Assembly (NCBI GenBank): GCA_964638635.1
Contig: CAZXAQ010000006.1
Coordinates: 20,830-84,829, forward strand
Length of the DNA stretch: 64,000 nt
Origin: SZUA-430 sp964638635
GTDB lineage: Bacteria; Pseudomonadota; Alphaproteobacteria; Micropepsales; Micropepsaceae
Reading direction: 5' to 3'
The notes below the pieces were generated by a model. It was not told the DNA's origin. It did no database searches and saw only the letters and a list, made by a program, of their open reading frames with translations. The stretch's first letter is position 1, and each line of letters starts with the position of its first letter. This document shows positions 42,163 through 50,840 of the stretch, piece by piece. Both the position numbers and the translations under genes were made by a program.

Positions 42163-43146
42163 ATGAAGGTTCTGCTCACAGGCGTTGCCGGGTTTATCGG
42201 GTTTCATGTTGCCCGCGCGCTGCTCGCGCGAGGCGATGAGGTCGTCGGCGTCGACAATCTGAACGCCTATTACGAAGTGGCGCTGAAGGAGGCGCGGCTG
42301 GCGCAGTTGACGGGGCAACAGGGGTTTGCGTTCGAGCGGGTCGATATCGCGGACAAGGATGCCATGTTCGCGCTCGCGACGAAGCATCCGGGTGTCACGC
42401 ATATCGTGCATCTGGCTGCGCAGGCGGGGGTTCGGCATTCGCTGACCGATCCCTATACCTATGTGACGTCGAACGTGATGGGCCAGGTGGTGATGCTGGA
42501 GTTGGCGCGGAAGTTCGCGAAGCTCGAGCATTTCGTTTATGCGAGTTCGTCGTCGGTCTACGGGGGCAACACGACGCTGCCGTTCTCCGTCGACGACGAG
42601 ACCGAGCAGCCGAATTCGCTCTATGCGGCGACGAAGAAGGCCGACGAGTTGATCGGCTATACGTATGCGCATCTCTACAAGGTGCCGGCGACGGGGTTGC
42701 GGTTCTTCACGGTGTACGGGCCGTGGGGGCGGCCGGACATGGCGGCGTTTTTGTTCACGCGCGCGATTCTCGCCAGTGAGCCGATCCGCGTGTTCAACGG
42801 CGGTGAGATGTGGCGGGATTTCACCTATATCGACGACATCGTGGCGGGCGTGTTGGCCGCCGTTGCGCGCAAGCCTGCCGGATCGCCGCCGCATGCGATC
42901 TACAATTTGGGCAATCACCGGTCGGAGAAGCTGACCGACTTCATCGGCGTGCTGGAGAGCGCTCTGGGGCAAAAGGCAAAGGTGACGTTCGAGCCGATGC
43001 AGCCGGGCGACGTCGTGCGGACGTATGCGGACATCGAGGCTTCGCGGCGCGATCTCGGGTTCGATCCGAAGACGCCGATCAGCGTCGGAATCCCTCGCTT
43101 CGTGTCTTGGTATCGCGACCACTATCGCGTTTGGCCAAAAAACTAG
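42163..43146 (+). CDS. UDP-glucuronate 4-epimerase-like NAD-dependent epimerase
   Basis: A 327-residue extended SDR. ATG 42163 follows GGAGTGATTGCGC. Cofactor motif LLTGVAGFIGFHVA; catalytic Ser in ASSSSVYGGN and Tyr/Lys in YAATKKADEL; the segments VDNLNAYYEVALKEARL, AQAGVRHSLTDP and FTVYGPWGRPDMA are characteristic of the LspL/Cap1J group that converts UDP-GlcA to UDP-GalA. This adds a second acidic sugar precursor to the locus. A 10-base-stem hairpin at its stop separates it from the convergent repeat-protein gene. Confidence 0.92.
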   Translation: MKVLLTGVAGFIGFHVARALLARGDEVVGVDNLNAYYEVALKEARLAQLTGQQGFAFERVDIADKDAMFALATKHPGVTHIVHLAAQAGVRHSLTDPYTYVTSNVMGQVVMLELARKFAKLEHFVYASSSSVYGGNTTLPFSVDDETEQPNSLYAATKKADELIGYTYAHLYKVPATGLRFFTVYGPWGRPDMAAFLFTRAILASEPIRVFNGGEMWRDFTYIDDIVAGVLAAVARKPAGSPPHAIYNLGNHRSEKLTDFIGVLESALGQKAKVTFEPMQPGDVVRTYADIEASRRDLGFDPKTPISVGIPRFVSWYRDHYRVWPKN

Positions 43147-43170
43147 GGCCGGAGATTTTCTCTCCGGCCC
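43146..43170. terminator. Bidirectional hairpin between convergent genes
   Basis: GGGCCGGAGA (43146-43155), loop TTTTC, TCTCCGGCCC (43161-43170): a perfect 10-base stem starting in the epimerase stop codon and ending 12 bases before the stop of the repeat-protein gene. No T run on either strand. Confidence 0.55.
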
Positions 43171-43182
43171 CTGCATTCGATC

Positions 43183-44474
43183 CTACCAGCAGAAGCGCCA
43201 GCGGTAGCTGTTCCATTGGCGCGGCCAGTAACGGTCTTGCCAACCGTAGTGGCCCCAGCGCGGATAACCCGAGCGCCAGCACAGACCGCGGTAGTCCCAG
43301 TAGAACCACGTGTCGTCGTAGTACCACCAGTACGCGTCATCAAAGAAGCGCAAGCCGATGTACCAACGCCAGCTGTCATCCCAGCCGTTGTTGTACCAAT
43401 GCGGGTACCAATAGCTGTTGTTGTAGTAGTGGTACGGACGCCAACGCGGATGGTGCCTCACGCCCGGCCAGCGGTCGTGCCAATTGTTGTCGCGCCAGTC
43501 GCGGTGACGCCAATCGCGGTCGCGCCAGTCGCGATCGCGGTGACCCCAGCGGCGATCCGGCGACGTGCCGGGGCCGCCCCATGGTCCGGGCGGGTTCTCC
43601 CAGTTCGTGCCGGGGCCGCCGCGCGGTCCGGGCGGGTTGTCGTCGCGGTCGCGATGACGCCAGCGGCGATCAGGCGAGGTGCCGGGGCCGCCCCACGGTC
43701 CGGGCGGGTTCTCCCAGTTCGTGCCGGGGCCGCCACGCGGTCCTGGCGGGTTGTTGTCGTTGTCGCGATGACGCCAGCGGCGATCAGGCGAGGTGCCGGG
43801 GCCACCCACTGGTCCTGGCGGGTTCTCCCAATTCGTGCCGGGACCGCCGCGCGGTCCGGGCGGGTTGTTGTCGTTGTCGCGATGACGCCAACGCGGGCNN
43901 NNNNNNNNNNNNNNNNNNNNNNNNNNNNNNNNNNNNNNNNNNNNNNNNNNNNNNNNNNNNNNNNNNNNNNNNNNNNNNNNNNNNNNNNNNNNNNNNNNCC
44001 GCCGCGCGGTCCGGGCGGGTTGTTGTCGTTGTCGCGATGACGCCAACGCGGGCCTGCGCCTGGGCCACCAGCGGGTCCCGGTGGGTTGCCCCAGCCTGGG
44101 CCTGCGCCCGGACCACCAACGGGTCCCGGGGGATTCCAGTTCGTGCCCGGTCCACCAACAGGGCCCGGCGGGTTGCCTGGGCCTGGGCCTGGGCCTGCAC
44201 CCGGACCGCCGCGCGGTCCCGGCGGGTTCCAATTTGTGCCGGGTCCGCCGCCGGGGCCGGGCGGATTCCAACCACCGCCGCCACCTGGGCCGGGACCACC
44301 GCCGCCGCCCCTGCGGACGCCGGCGTCACCGCCGCCACCGCCGTCTTGCTGTGCGTTCTGGTCACCACCGCCACCGCGATGGCCCCAACCGCCGCGATCG
44401 GCCCAAGCCGGTGCGGCGAGAACGCTCAGGCTCAGCGCGACGCCGAGCGCCGGAGCGAGAGTTCTCAATCTCAT
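43183..44474 (-). CDS. Secreted Pro/Gly tandem-repeat protein with aromatic-rich C-terminus (interrupted by assembly gap)
   Basis: The start is MRLRTLAPALGVALSLSVLAAPAWADRGG at the signal peptide, ATG 44474. A Gly-rich stretch (GGWGHRGGGGDQNAQQDGGG) and short NPPGPVGGPGT-type repeats follow. Then come near-identical 38-residue units of the plan PPGPRGGPGTNWEN, PPGPWGGPGTSPDRR, WRHRDNDN, with a run of RDRDWRDRDWRHRDW-like repeats. The last 90 residues are extremely rich in Trp and Tyr (HHPRWRPYHYYNNSYWY, YWWYYDDTWFYWDYRG), with one Cys pair. The frame breaks at the N gap, but merging the identical flanks restores 378 codons. Not a known family; a surface or matrix role is inference. Confidence 0.75.
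43623..43898 (-). repeat. 114-bp tandem repeats inside the secreted repeat protein
   Basis: The marker GCGGTCC recurs at 43623, 43737 and 43851, exactly 114 bases apart. Two whole units are followed by a partial third that ends at the N gap. Differences between units are a few bases (for example GTCGTCGCGG versus GTTGTCGTTG). Each unit encodes 38 residues in frame. Confidence 0.85.
43899..43998. other. Assembly gap (100 N)
   Basis: A run of exactly 100 N, the usual placeholder for unknown size. The 55 bases before it (43844-43898) and after it (43999-44053) are identical, so the gap is probably a failed join inside the tandem repeat. Confidence 0.98.
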
Positions 44475-44586
44475 TTTCTTTGACCTTTCGAATGGGTGTC
44501 CCCAGGTTCGCTTTTGCGCCGCGTGCCCTGAATGGTGCATGAACGGGGCGTTTAGGAATCTGCGGCGCGGGCGGAGTCTGTTCACG

Positions 44587-45576
44587 ATGCGAATTCTGCT
44601 GATCGGTGGGGCTGGCTATATCGGCAGTTCGATCGCGTATCACTTGGCTGATCTGGGGCACGAAGCGTTCGTGTTCGACAATCTGTCGACCGGCTCGCGC
44701 GAGGCGTTGCCGGCGGGCGTGCTGTTCGTGCAGGGCGATTGCGGGGACGCGGCGGCGCTGCGCCTCGCGATTCGCGACTGGAAGATCGAGGCGGTGGTGC
44801 AGCTCGCCGCGGCGGTACGGGTCGACGAATCCATGGCGGATCCGGCGAAGTACTATTTCAACAACACGGTGAAGTCGCTCACGGTGTTCGACACCTGCGC
44901 GAAGGCGGGGGTGAGAGACATCGTGTTCTCGTCGACGGCGATGGTTTACGCGGGCGACGAGGACACGCTGCTGACCGAGACGACGGAGACGGGGCCGACG
45001 AACCCCTATGCGCGATCGAAGCTCGCCAGCGAGTTCATGCTGCGCGACGTGGCGCGGGTCTCGGGCATGCGCGCGACGGTGCTGCGTTATTTCAACGTGG
45101 CCGGCGCCGATGTGCAGCTGCGGACCGGGCAGCGGTCGCCCGAAGCGACGCATTTGATCAAGGTGGCTTCGCTGGTCGCGATCAACAAGCGGCCGCATCT
45201 TAACATCTACGGCACCGACTACAGGACTCGCGACGGCACCGCAATCCGCGACTACATCCATGTGATGGATCTGGCGAGCGCGCATGCGCTGGCGCTGACG
45301 AAACCCGGTCCAGAGGGTGAGACGCGGCTCTTCAATTGCGGCTATGGCGCGGGCCAGACGGTGCGCGAGGTCGTCACGGCGTTCGGCCAGGTGTTGAACC
45401 ATCCGTTGCCGGTCGTCGAGCAGCCGCGGCGCGCGGGCGATGTGGCGATCCTTGCGTGCGATCCGGCGAAGGTGAAGCGAGAGCTCGGCTGGGCGCCGAA
45501 GCATGCTTCGATCCGCACGATTGTCGAGACGGCGCTCAACTGGGAGCGGAAGCTGGCGGCGGCGGGTCAGGGATAA
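44587..45576 (+). CDS. galE: UDP-glucose 4-epimerase
   Basis: A 329-residue extended SDR that interconverts UDP-glucose and UDP-galactose. ATG 44587 starts RILLIGGAGYIGSSIAYHL; the frame is open far upstream through the antisense of the repeat gene, so the Rossmann start and the GCGGAGT ribosome site decide it. Catalytic Ser is in FSSTAMVYAG and Tyr/Lys in NPYARSKLASE; LRYFNVAGAD and TRDGTAIRDYIHV are GalE landmarks. It would feed galactose into the polysaccharide. It is divergent from the repeat-protein gene, with 112 bases between the starts. Confidence 0.93.
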   Translation: MRILLIGGAGYIGSSIAYHLADLGHEAFVFDNLSTGSREALPAGVLFVQGDCGDAAALRLAIRDWKIEAVVQLAAAVRVDESMADPAKYYFNNTVKSLTVFDTCAKAGVRDIVFSSTAMVYAGDEDTLLTETTETGPTNPYARSKLASEFMLRDVARVSGMRATVLRYFNVAGADVQLRTGQRSPEATHLIKVASLVAINKRPHLNIYGTDYRTRDGTAIRDYIHVMDLASAHALALTKPGPEGETRLFNCGYGAGQTVREVVTAFGQVLNHPLPVVEQPRRAGDVAILACDPAKVKRELGWAPKHASIRTIVETALNWERKLAAAGQG

Positions 45577-45619
45577 AAAATGCGCCCGCTGCTTGCGTTT
45601 GCACGCGAGCAACGGGCGC
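45577..45619 (-). terminator. Hairpin after galE with T run only on the minus strand
   Basis: GCGCCCG (45582-45588) pairs with CGGGCGC (45613-45619), with TGCT/AGCA continuing inside after one mismatch. On the minus strand the stem is followed by ATTTTTTATCC, a standard intrinsic terminator; on the plus strand no T run follows. It begins right at the galE stop. Confidence 0.5.
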
Positions 45620-45807
45620 TCAAATGTCCCTGGCCTTCATTCTTCACGTTATGACGGCCATAAACGACAGACGCACGTCGTGCGCAACCGGCTTCTCGTG
45701 AAATGCACAGCTATGTGATCGAAACTACGCGTCTTACGCGCGTGGTTGTGGCGAAGCCATCAGCGCGTGCGTGACCTCTTGAGTCGGCGCATTAACACTC
45801 TGGCCCC

Positions 45808-46941
45808 ATGCACATTCTGATTCTCGGCAACGATCCGAAATCGCTCGTCAATTTTCGCGGGCCGCTGATTGAAGCGATGCTGGCGCAAGGGCATCGCGTG
45901 ACGGCGGCCGGCGCCGGACGCGCGGCGCCGTTCGACGCGTGGTTTGCCGCGCGCGGTGTCGCCTATCACGACTTGCCGATTGCGCGCGCCGGATTGAACC
46001 CCTTCGCGGACGTGCGGACGCTTGCGCAGTTCGTGCAGCTGATGCGTGCGGTGAAGCCCGATCTTCTCTTCGCGTACGCCATTAAGCCGGTGGTTTACGG
46101 TCTCATTGCCGGGCGGATGGCCGGCGTGCCGCGGCGGACGGCGATGATCTCGGGGCTCGGTTATGCGTTCACGGAAGACGCAGCGGAACGCGGCTTTGCG
46201 CGTGTGAAGCGCGGGGCGGTCAACCTGGCCGCGCGGGCGGCGTATCGGTTTGCACTGCGCTTTGCGGACACGGTGCTGTTCCAAAATCCGGACGACCGCG
46301 ACGCGTTCGCGCAACTGGGCCTTACGACGGACACGCAGCGCGTGGGGCTCGTGAACGGATCGGGGGTCGATCTCGACCATTTCTGTCCGGCGCCGATGCC
46401 GACCGGGCCGATCACGTTTCTCATGATCTCGCGGTTGTTGCGCGACAAGGGCGTCTACGAGTTCGTGGAGGCCGCGCGGCTGGTCAAGCGCACGCATCCG
46501 GAGGCGCGGTTCGTGCTGGTGGGGCCGTTCGATCCGAACCCCGCCGCCGTGAAGCCCGCCGAGGTGGAGGCTTGGGTGCGCGAGGGGGCGATCGCCTATG
46601 GCGGGGCAGTCGACGACGTGCGCCCGCACATCGCGGCGTGTCATGTGTTCGTTTTGCCGTCCTACTACGGCGAGGGGATTCCGCGGACGATCCTGGAGGC
46701 TATGGCGATGGGGCGACCGGTGATCACCACCGACTGGCGCGGCTGCCGGGAGGCGGTGCAGCACGATGTCAACGGGTTGCTCACACCGGTGCGGGACGCT
46801 TCGGCGTTGAGCGCGCGGGCGCTGGAACTCGTCAACGAAGCGGTGCGCGAGCGGATGGCGCGGGCGAGCCTTTCCATTGTACGGTCGCGCTTCACCGCCG
46901 CCGACGTCTCCAACGACACCCTAGCGCGCCTATGCGCATAG
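45808..46941 (+). CDS. GT4-family glycosyltransferase
   Basis: A 377-residue GT-B fold enzyme that adds a sugar to a lipid-linked acceptor at the cytosolic face. The opening HILILGNDPKSLVNFRGPLI and MISGLGYAFTED match the PglA/CapM-like group of GT4. The donor site has FLMISRLLRDKGVYEFVEAA and the EX7E region PSYYGEGIPRTILEAMAMGRPVIT, with GCREAV after it. The donor is probably a UDP-sugar, which the sequence does not settle. The following methyltransferase start overlaps its stop by ten bases. Confidence 0.9.
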   Translation: MHILILGNDPKSLVNFRGPLIEAMLAQGHRVTAAGAGRAAPFDAWFAARGVAYHDLPIARAGLNPFADVRTLAQFVQLMRAVKPDLLFAYAIKPVVYGLIAGRMAGVPRRTAMISGLGYAFTEDAAERGFARVKRGAVNLAARAAYRFALRFADTVLFQNPDDRDAFAQLGLTTDTQRVGLVNGSGVDLDHFCPAPMPTGPITFLMISRLLRDKGVYEFVEAARLVKRTHPEARFVLVGPFDPNPAAVKPAEVEAWVREGAIAYGGAVDDVRPHIAACHVFVLPSYYGEGIPRTILEAMAMGRPVITTDWRGCREAVQHDVNGLLTPVRDASALSARALELVNEAVRERMARASLSIVRSRFTAADVSNDTLARLCA

Positions 46942-47633
46942 CGAGCGCCACCATCGACCGGCCGACTTACAACGACCGCCTGTTCTCGAAGGGGTTGCGC
47001 GCCCGGCTGCACCTTGCGCGCTTCTATTGGGTGCAAGAAATCGCGAGGACTGTTCCGCACGAGCGTGTGCTCGAACTTGGATGCTTCGACGGACGGTTGC
47101 TCGATTACATCGAACCACGGCAGTACGTGGGGCTCGACGCGGGCTGGGAGGGCGGCATCGACGACGCGATGGTCCGCTATGGTAGCGACGGGTCGAAGAC
47201 GTTTCTGAAGACGGAAGACCCGCTGCAGCTGGCGCAGTATCCGGCGCGCTCTTTCGACTTGGGTGTGGCGCTCGAAACGTTGGAGCATATGCAGGACGCG
47301 GCGCTTGAGGCCTATCTCGTGCAGGTGCAGCGCACCTGCGTCCGCTTTCTCGTGACCGTGCCGAACGAGAAGGGGCCGGTGTTCCTTGCCAAGTGGGCTG
47401 CGAAGAAGTTCCTGCTACGGGAAGCGTCGTCCGATCGCTACACGTTCGGCGAGGTGGTGAACGCGACGCTGGGGCGGATGGATCGCGTGGCGCGGCGGGA
47501 GCATAAGGGCTTCGACTATGCGGCGCTCGCGCGGCAGCTCTCAAAGCGCTTCGTCATCGAGAAGACCGTGGGGTTGCCGTGGGGTCCGCCGTATCTGGCG
47601 TTCTCGGTTGGGTTCTTGATGGCGTCGCGTTAG
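46932..47633 (+). CDS. Class I SAM-dependent methyltransferase
   Basis: A 233-residue cytosolic methyltransferase. ATG 46932 overlaps the glycosyltransferase stop. Motif I is VLELGCFDGRLLDYI, motif II follows in YVGLDAGWEGG, and LGVALETLEHMQD is the post-motif III region with the acid-rich ALETLEH seen in Methyltransf_11 proteins. The remainder includes VTVPNEKGPVFLAKW. Placed directly after a glycosyltransferase in a polysaccharide locus, it probably methylates a sugar or sugar lipid; the target is inference. Its stop overlaps the convergent amidotransferase stop. Confidence 0.85.
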   Translation: MRIASATIDRPTYNDRLFSKGLRARLHLARFYWVQEIARTVPHERVLELGCFDGRLLDYIEPRQYVGLDAGWEGGIDDAMVRYGSDGSKTFLKTEDPLQLAQYPARSFDLGVALETLEHMQDAALEAYLVQVQRTCVRFLVTVPNEKGPVFLAKWAAKKFLLREASSDRYTFGEVVNATLGRMDRVARREHKGFDYAALARQLSKRFVIEKTVGLPWGPPYLAFSVGFLMASR

Positions 47634-49573
47634 CGTTTGCGGCTTACGTCCCACGCTTGGAACACGAGCACTGGCCATAGCCTCGCGTGCCAATTCCGTT
47701 CTCCGGAAACGTGCTGGCGCCAGTGGCGTTCCACGAGCGCCGGATTGAAGTAGCCGCTCGCTTTGATGGCGTCGGTGCTGAGGAGCGACTCCGCCCAGTC
47801 TCTCAGCGGGCCGCGCAGCCAGTCTTCGATCGGTACGCCGAAGCCCGATTTGGGGCGGTCCATGATGCTCTTGGGGACATGCCGGTAGACCAGCTTCTTC
47901 AAGATGCGCTTGCCGACGCCGCCGTGCACTTTGGCTTCGAATGGCAGACGCCAAGCGAACTCGGCGACCTTGGGGTCGAGGAACGGCATGCGGCCTTCGA
48001 GGCTGACGCCCATCGTGGCGCGGTCGACTTTGGTCAGGATGTCGCCCGGCAGATAGGTGACGAGGTCGAGGAACATCATCTGTTCGATGAAATTGAGCCC
48101 ATCGGGCACGCGCGCATCGTCGAGCGCGGTCTTCGGTTCGTCGGCGCCGAGCACGAGCGCTTCGGCATCCTGCCAGGCGGAGATCAGTTCGCGGTAGCCG
48201 TCGATCCTTGTGCGGGCGCCGAGCAGAGCTGCGAACTTCAGCGCTCTGTCGCCGACGAGACGGTGACCGCGACCCAAGGTCATGAACTTGTAGATCGCGT
48301 CTATGCGGCGTGAGCCGACCGCGTCGATCGTCGCGGCCATCGTGCGCCGGATTGCGTGCGGCGCGCTGGTGATCAGCGGCAACAGGCGGTCGGACAGGAA
48401 GTAGCGGTTGTAGCCACCGAACAGTTCGTCGCCCGCGTCGCCCGAGAGCGCGACCGTCACGTGTCGGCGCGCCATCTCGGCGACCAAGTATGTTGGGATC
48501 TGCGAGCTGTCGGCAAACGGCTCGTCGAACAGCGCCGGCAATTTCGGGATGACGTTTATCGCCTCTTGCGGCGTGACGTAGAGTTCCGTGTGCTCCGTGC
48601 CGAGGTGCGCCGCGATCGCTTTCGCGAATGGGGCTTCGTCGTATTCGGCTTCGCTGAAGCCGATGGTGAACGTGCGAACGGGGCGCGAGGCTTGGGATTG
48701 CATCATCGCGACGACCGCTGTTGAGTCGAATCCGCCGGACAGGAACGCGCCGAGGGGCACATCGGCTTCCATGCGCAGGCCCACGGCCTCGCGGAACAGC
48801 GTCTCGAACTGCGCGACGGCTTCGTCTTCGCCGATGTTTAGCGGCCGGCGGCGTGCGTCGGCCACCATCTCGAAGCTCGACCAGTATGCAGCAAGTGACG
48901 GCGCACCGATTGTGCCGAGCGGGAGCGTTGCCACCGTGCCTGGGGTGAGCTTCGCGATGCCGCAGTAGATGCTGTGTGGCGCGACGACGTAGCCGTAGCG
49001 CATTAGCAGCGCCACGGCGCCGCGATCGACCTCGCCCTGCCACGAAGGATGCGTGGCCAGCGACTTCAGTTCGGAGCCGAACAGAAACGTGCGCCCCGAC
49101 CAGCCGTAGTAGAGCGGTTTCTCGCCGAAGCGATCGCAGGCGAGGTTGAGTTCTCGCTTTTCGCGGTCCCAGAGCGCGAGCGCGAACATGCCGTTCGCGC
49201 GTTTTAGCGCCGCGAAGAGGCCCCAGTCCGCGATCGCGGCCAACAGCACTTCAGTGTCGGAGTGGCCGCGCCAGTTCGGCGCGCGTCCCTGCCCTTCGAG
49301 TTCGGCGCGGAGTTCTTTGTGATTGTAGATTTCCCCGTTGAAGACGAGCACGTAGCGGCCGCACTTCGAGATCATCGGCTGCGCGCCGGCCGGCGAGAGG
49401 TCGATGATCGCGAGGCGGCGCATACCGAGCGCCACGCCCGCCGTGTCATCCAGCCACTGGCCGTCGCTGTCCGGGCCACGGTGCAGGATCGCGTCGGTCA
49501 TCGCTTTCGCGACGGCGTGATTGTGCAACTGAGTGCCGGTTTCGAGTGTGAGGTAGCCCGCGATGCCGCACAT
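47630..49573 (-). CDS. asnB: Asparagine synthase (glutamine-hydrolysing)-like amidotransferase
   Basis: A 647-residue two-domain amidotransferase. Cys2 (CGIAGYLTLETG) is the glutaminase nucleophile after Met removal, with RLAIIDLSPAGAQPM and VFNGEIYNHKELR forming the glutamine site. The synthetase half has the PP-loop GAFLSGGFDSTAVVAM and ALSGDAGDELFGGYNRYF. AsnB makes asparagine from aspartate. In polysaccharide loci related enzymes such as Pseudomonas WbpS amidate uronic acids, and two uronic-acid precursor enzymes lie nearby. The gene follows a GT4 gene with a one-base TGATG overlap. Confidence 0.88.
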   Translation of the reverse strand: MCGIAGYLTLETGTQLHNHAVAKAMTDAILHRGPDSDGQWLDDTAGVALGMRRLAIIDLSPAGAQPMISKCGRYVLVFNGEIYNHKELRAELEGQGRAPNWRGHSDTEVLLAAIADWGLFAALKRANGMFALALWDREKRELNLACDRFGEKPLYYGWSGRTFLFGSELKSLATHPSWQGEVDRGAVALLMRYGYVVAPHSIYCGIAKLTPGTVATLPLGTIGAPSLAAYWSSFEMVADARRRPLNIGEDEAVAQFETLFREAVGLRMEADVPLGAFLSGGFDSTAVVAMMQSQASRPVRTFTIGFSEAEYDEAPFAKAIAAHLGTEHTELYVTPQEAINVIPKLPALFDEPFADSSQIPTYLVAEMARRHVTVALSGDAGDELFGGYNRYFLSDRLLPLITSAPHAIRRTMAATIDAVGSRRIDAIYKFMTLGRGHRLVGDRALKFAALLGARTRIDGYRELISAWQDAEALVLGADEPKTALDDARVPDGLNFIEQMMFLDLVTYLPGDILTKVDRATMGVSLEGRMPFLDPKVAEFAWRLPFEAKVHGGVGKRILKKLVYRHVPKSIMDRPKSGFGVPIEDWLRGPLRDWAESLLSTDAIKASGYFNPALVERHWRQHVSGERNWHARLWPVLVFQAWDVSRKR

Positions 49574-50736
49574 CAGGAGGCGCTCCGGGCGGGCACTGCG
49601 GCGCGGTTTGCCAGATTGAGCCAGACTTCGCCGTAGCGGCGCGCAACGCTCTCCATCGTGTAGTTGGCGGCAATGCGACCTCTCGCCCGCTCTCCGTGCG
49701 CGCGCCGGGCTTCCGGTCCGGCGGCCGCGAGATCGAGCATAGCTTGCGCGAGTTGCTCCGGCGATTGAACGGCGACGATCCGCCCGGTGTTGGCGACGAT
49801 CTCCGCCGCGTCTCCGACGTCCGTTGCGATGCACGGGACGGCGCATGCCATCGCTTCGCCGAGCACGTTCGGAAAGGCCTCTCCCCAAGCGGAGCTCAGC
49901 GCGAAAATGTCGAGCCCGTTCATGAAGGCGGGCGTGTCCGTTTCTTCCGGCAGCAGGCGCAGGTTCGGCTCCGCCGGCAAAACGAGGTCCGCCATCTTGT
50001 TCCGCAAACCCGGCGCGCCCTTCCCCGCGACGATGAAAACGACGTTGGGGTTGCGTTGCTTCACCACTGCAGCGGCTTTGAGGAATGTCGCGTGGTCCTT
50101 CATGGGATGGACGCGGGCGAGAAGGCCGATCGCAATGGCGTCGGGACCGATGCCCCATTTTTCGCGCGTCGACCGTCTTTGCGATGCGTCGGGCCGGAAG
50201 CGGTCGGTGTCGAAGCCGTTCGGAATGACCACGGCGTTGCGGTCGGTGTAGCCGTTCGCCGTGTGCTGTGCCCTGGCGCGTGCTGCGTTATAGATGATCG
50301 TCGCCGGCCGGTTGGACAGGCGCGCGCCCGCCTTGACCACGCTGCGCGTCAGCCACTTGTCGTTGCCACGATCGTTGAACGAACAGCGGATCGACCAGCC
50401 GAGCGCCGCTGCCCGCTTCGTGAAGGGCTGTGCCAGCGTTGCCGCGAGGTTGCCGTGGTACATCCATCCTTGCACCACGTCGGGGTCGCTGCGGCGGACT
50501 TCGCGCAGCAGATGGCGCACGCCGTTGAGCGGGATGCGGCCCGGCTTCAGGTTGAGCGGCACGACCGTCGCGCCGGCGCGTTGCATCAACGGGCCGAGCG
50601 TGCCGAGCCCGCCGAGCGAGATGATCGTGTGATCGAACGCGTCGGCAGAGTTTTGCACAAGTTTCAGAAGCATCATCTCGGCGCCGCCCGTCGCCAGGCC
50701 CGTGATGACGTGCGTCACGCGCGGTTTGGTCGGCAT
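49573..50736 (-). CDS. GT4-family glycosyltransferase
   Basis: A 387-residue GT-B fold glycosyltransferase. ATG 50736 opens PTKPRVTHVITGLATGGAE, the typical first strand and Gly-rich loop; the open frame upstream has no family features. The donor-side motifs are IGLLARVHPMKDHATFLKAA and the EX7E region SAWGEAFPNVLGEAMACAVPC, with TDVGDAAEIV after it. It resembles WcaL/EpsF-like enzymes. It is co-transcribed with the amidotransferase gene (TGATG) and divergent from the methyltransferase gene at 50841. Confidence 0.9.
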   Translation of the reverse strand: MPTKPRVTHVITGLATGGAEMMLLKLVQNSADAFDHTIISLGGLGTLGPLMQRAGATVVPLNLKPGRIPLNGVRHLLREVRRSDPDVVQGWMYHGNLAATLAQPFTKRAAALGWSIRCSFNDRGNDKWLTRSVVKAGARLSNRPATIIYNAARARAQHTANGYTDRNAVVIPNGFDTDRFRPDASQRRSTREKWGIGPDAIAIGLLARVHPMKDHATFLKAAAVVKQRNPNVVFIVAGKGAPGLRNKMADLVLPAEPNLRLLPEETDTPAFMNGLDIFALSSAWGEAFPNVLGEAMACAVPCIATDVGDAAEIVANTGRIVAVQSPEQLAQAMLDLAAAGPEARRAHGERARGRIAANYTMESVARRYGEVWLNLANRAAVPARSAS

Positions 50737-50840
50737 CGATGCACTTTCTTGGTTTCTCCCGAACGCGGTGCCCGCCCCCACCCCCGTGTTGCTGGAAATC
50801 CGAAGCAGGTTCTGGCAGGGCTTGTGCAATGGAGATCGGC

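Noticed and set aside
43458..44585. Two separate repeat-protein genes on either side of the N gap
   Set aside because: The halves carry one signal peptide and one C-terminus, and the frame rejoins when the identical gap flanks are merged.
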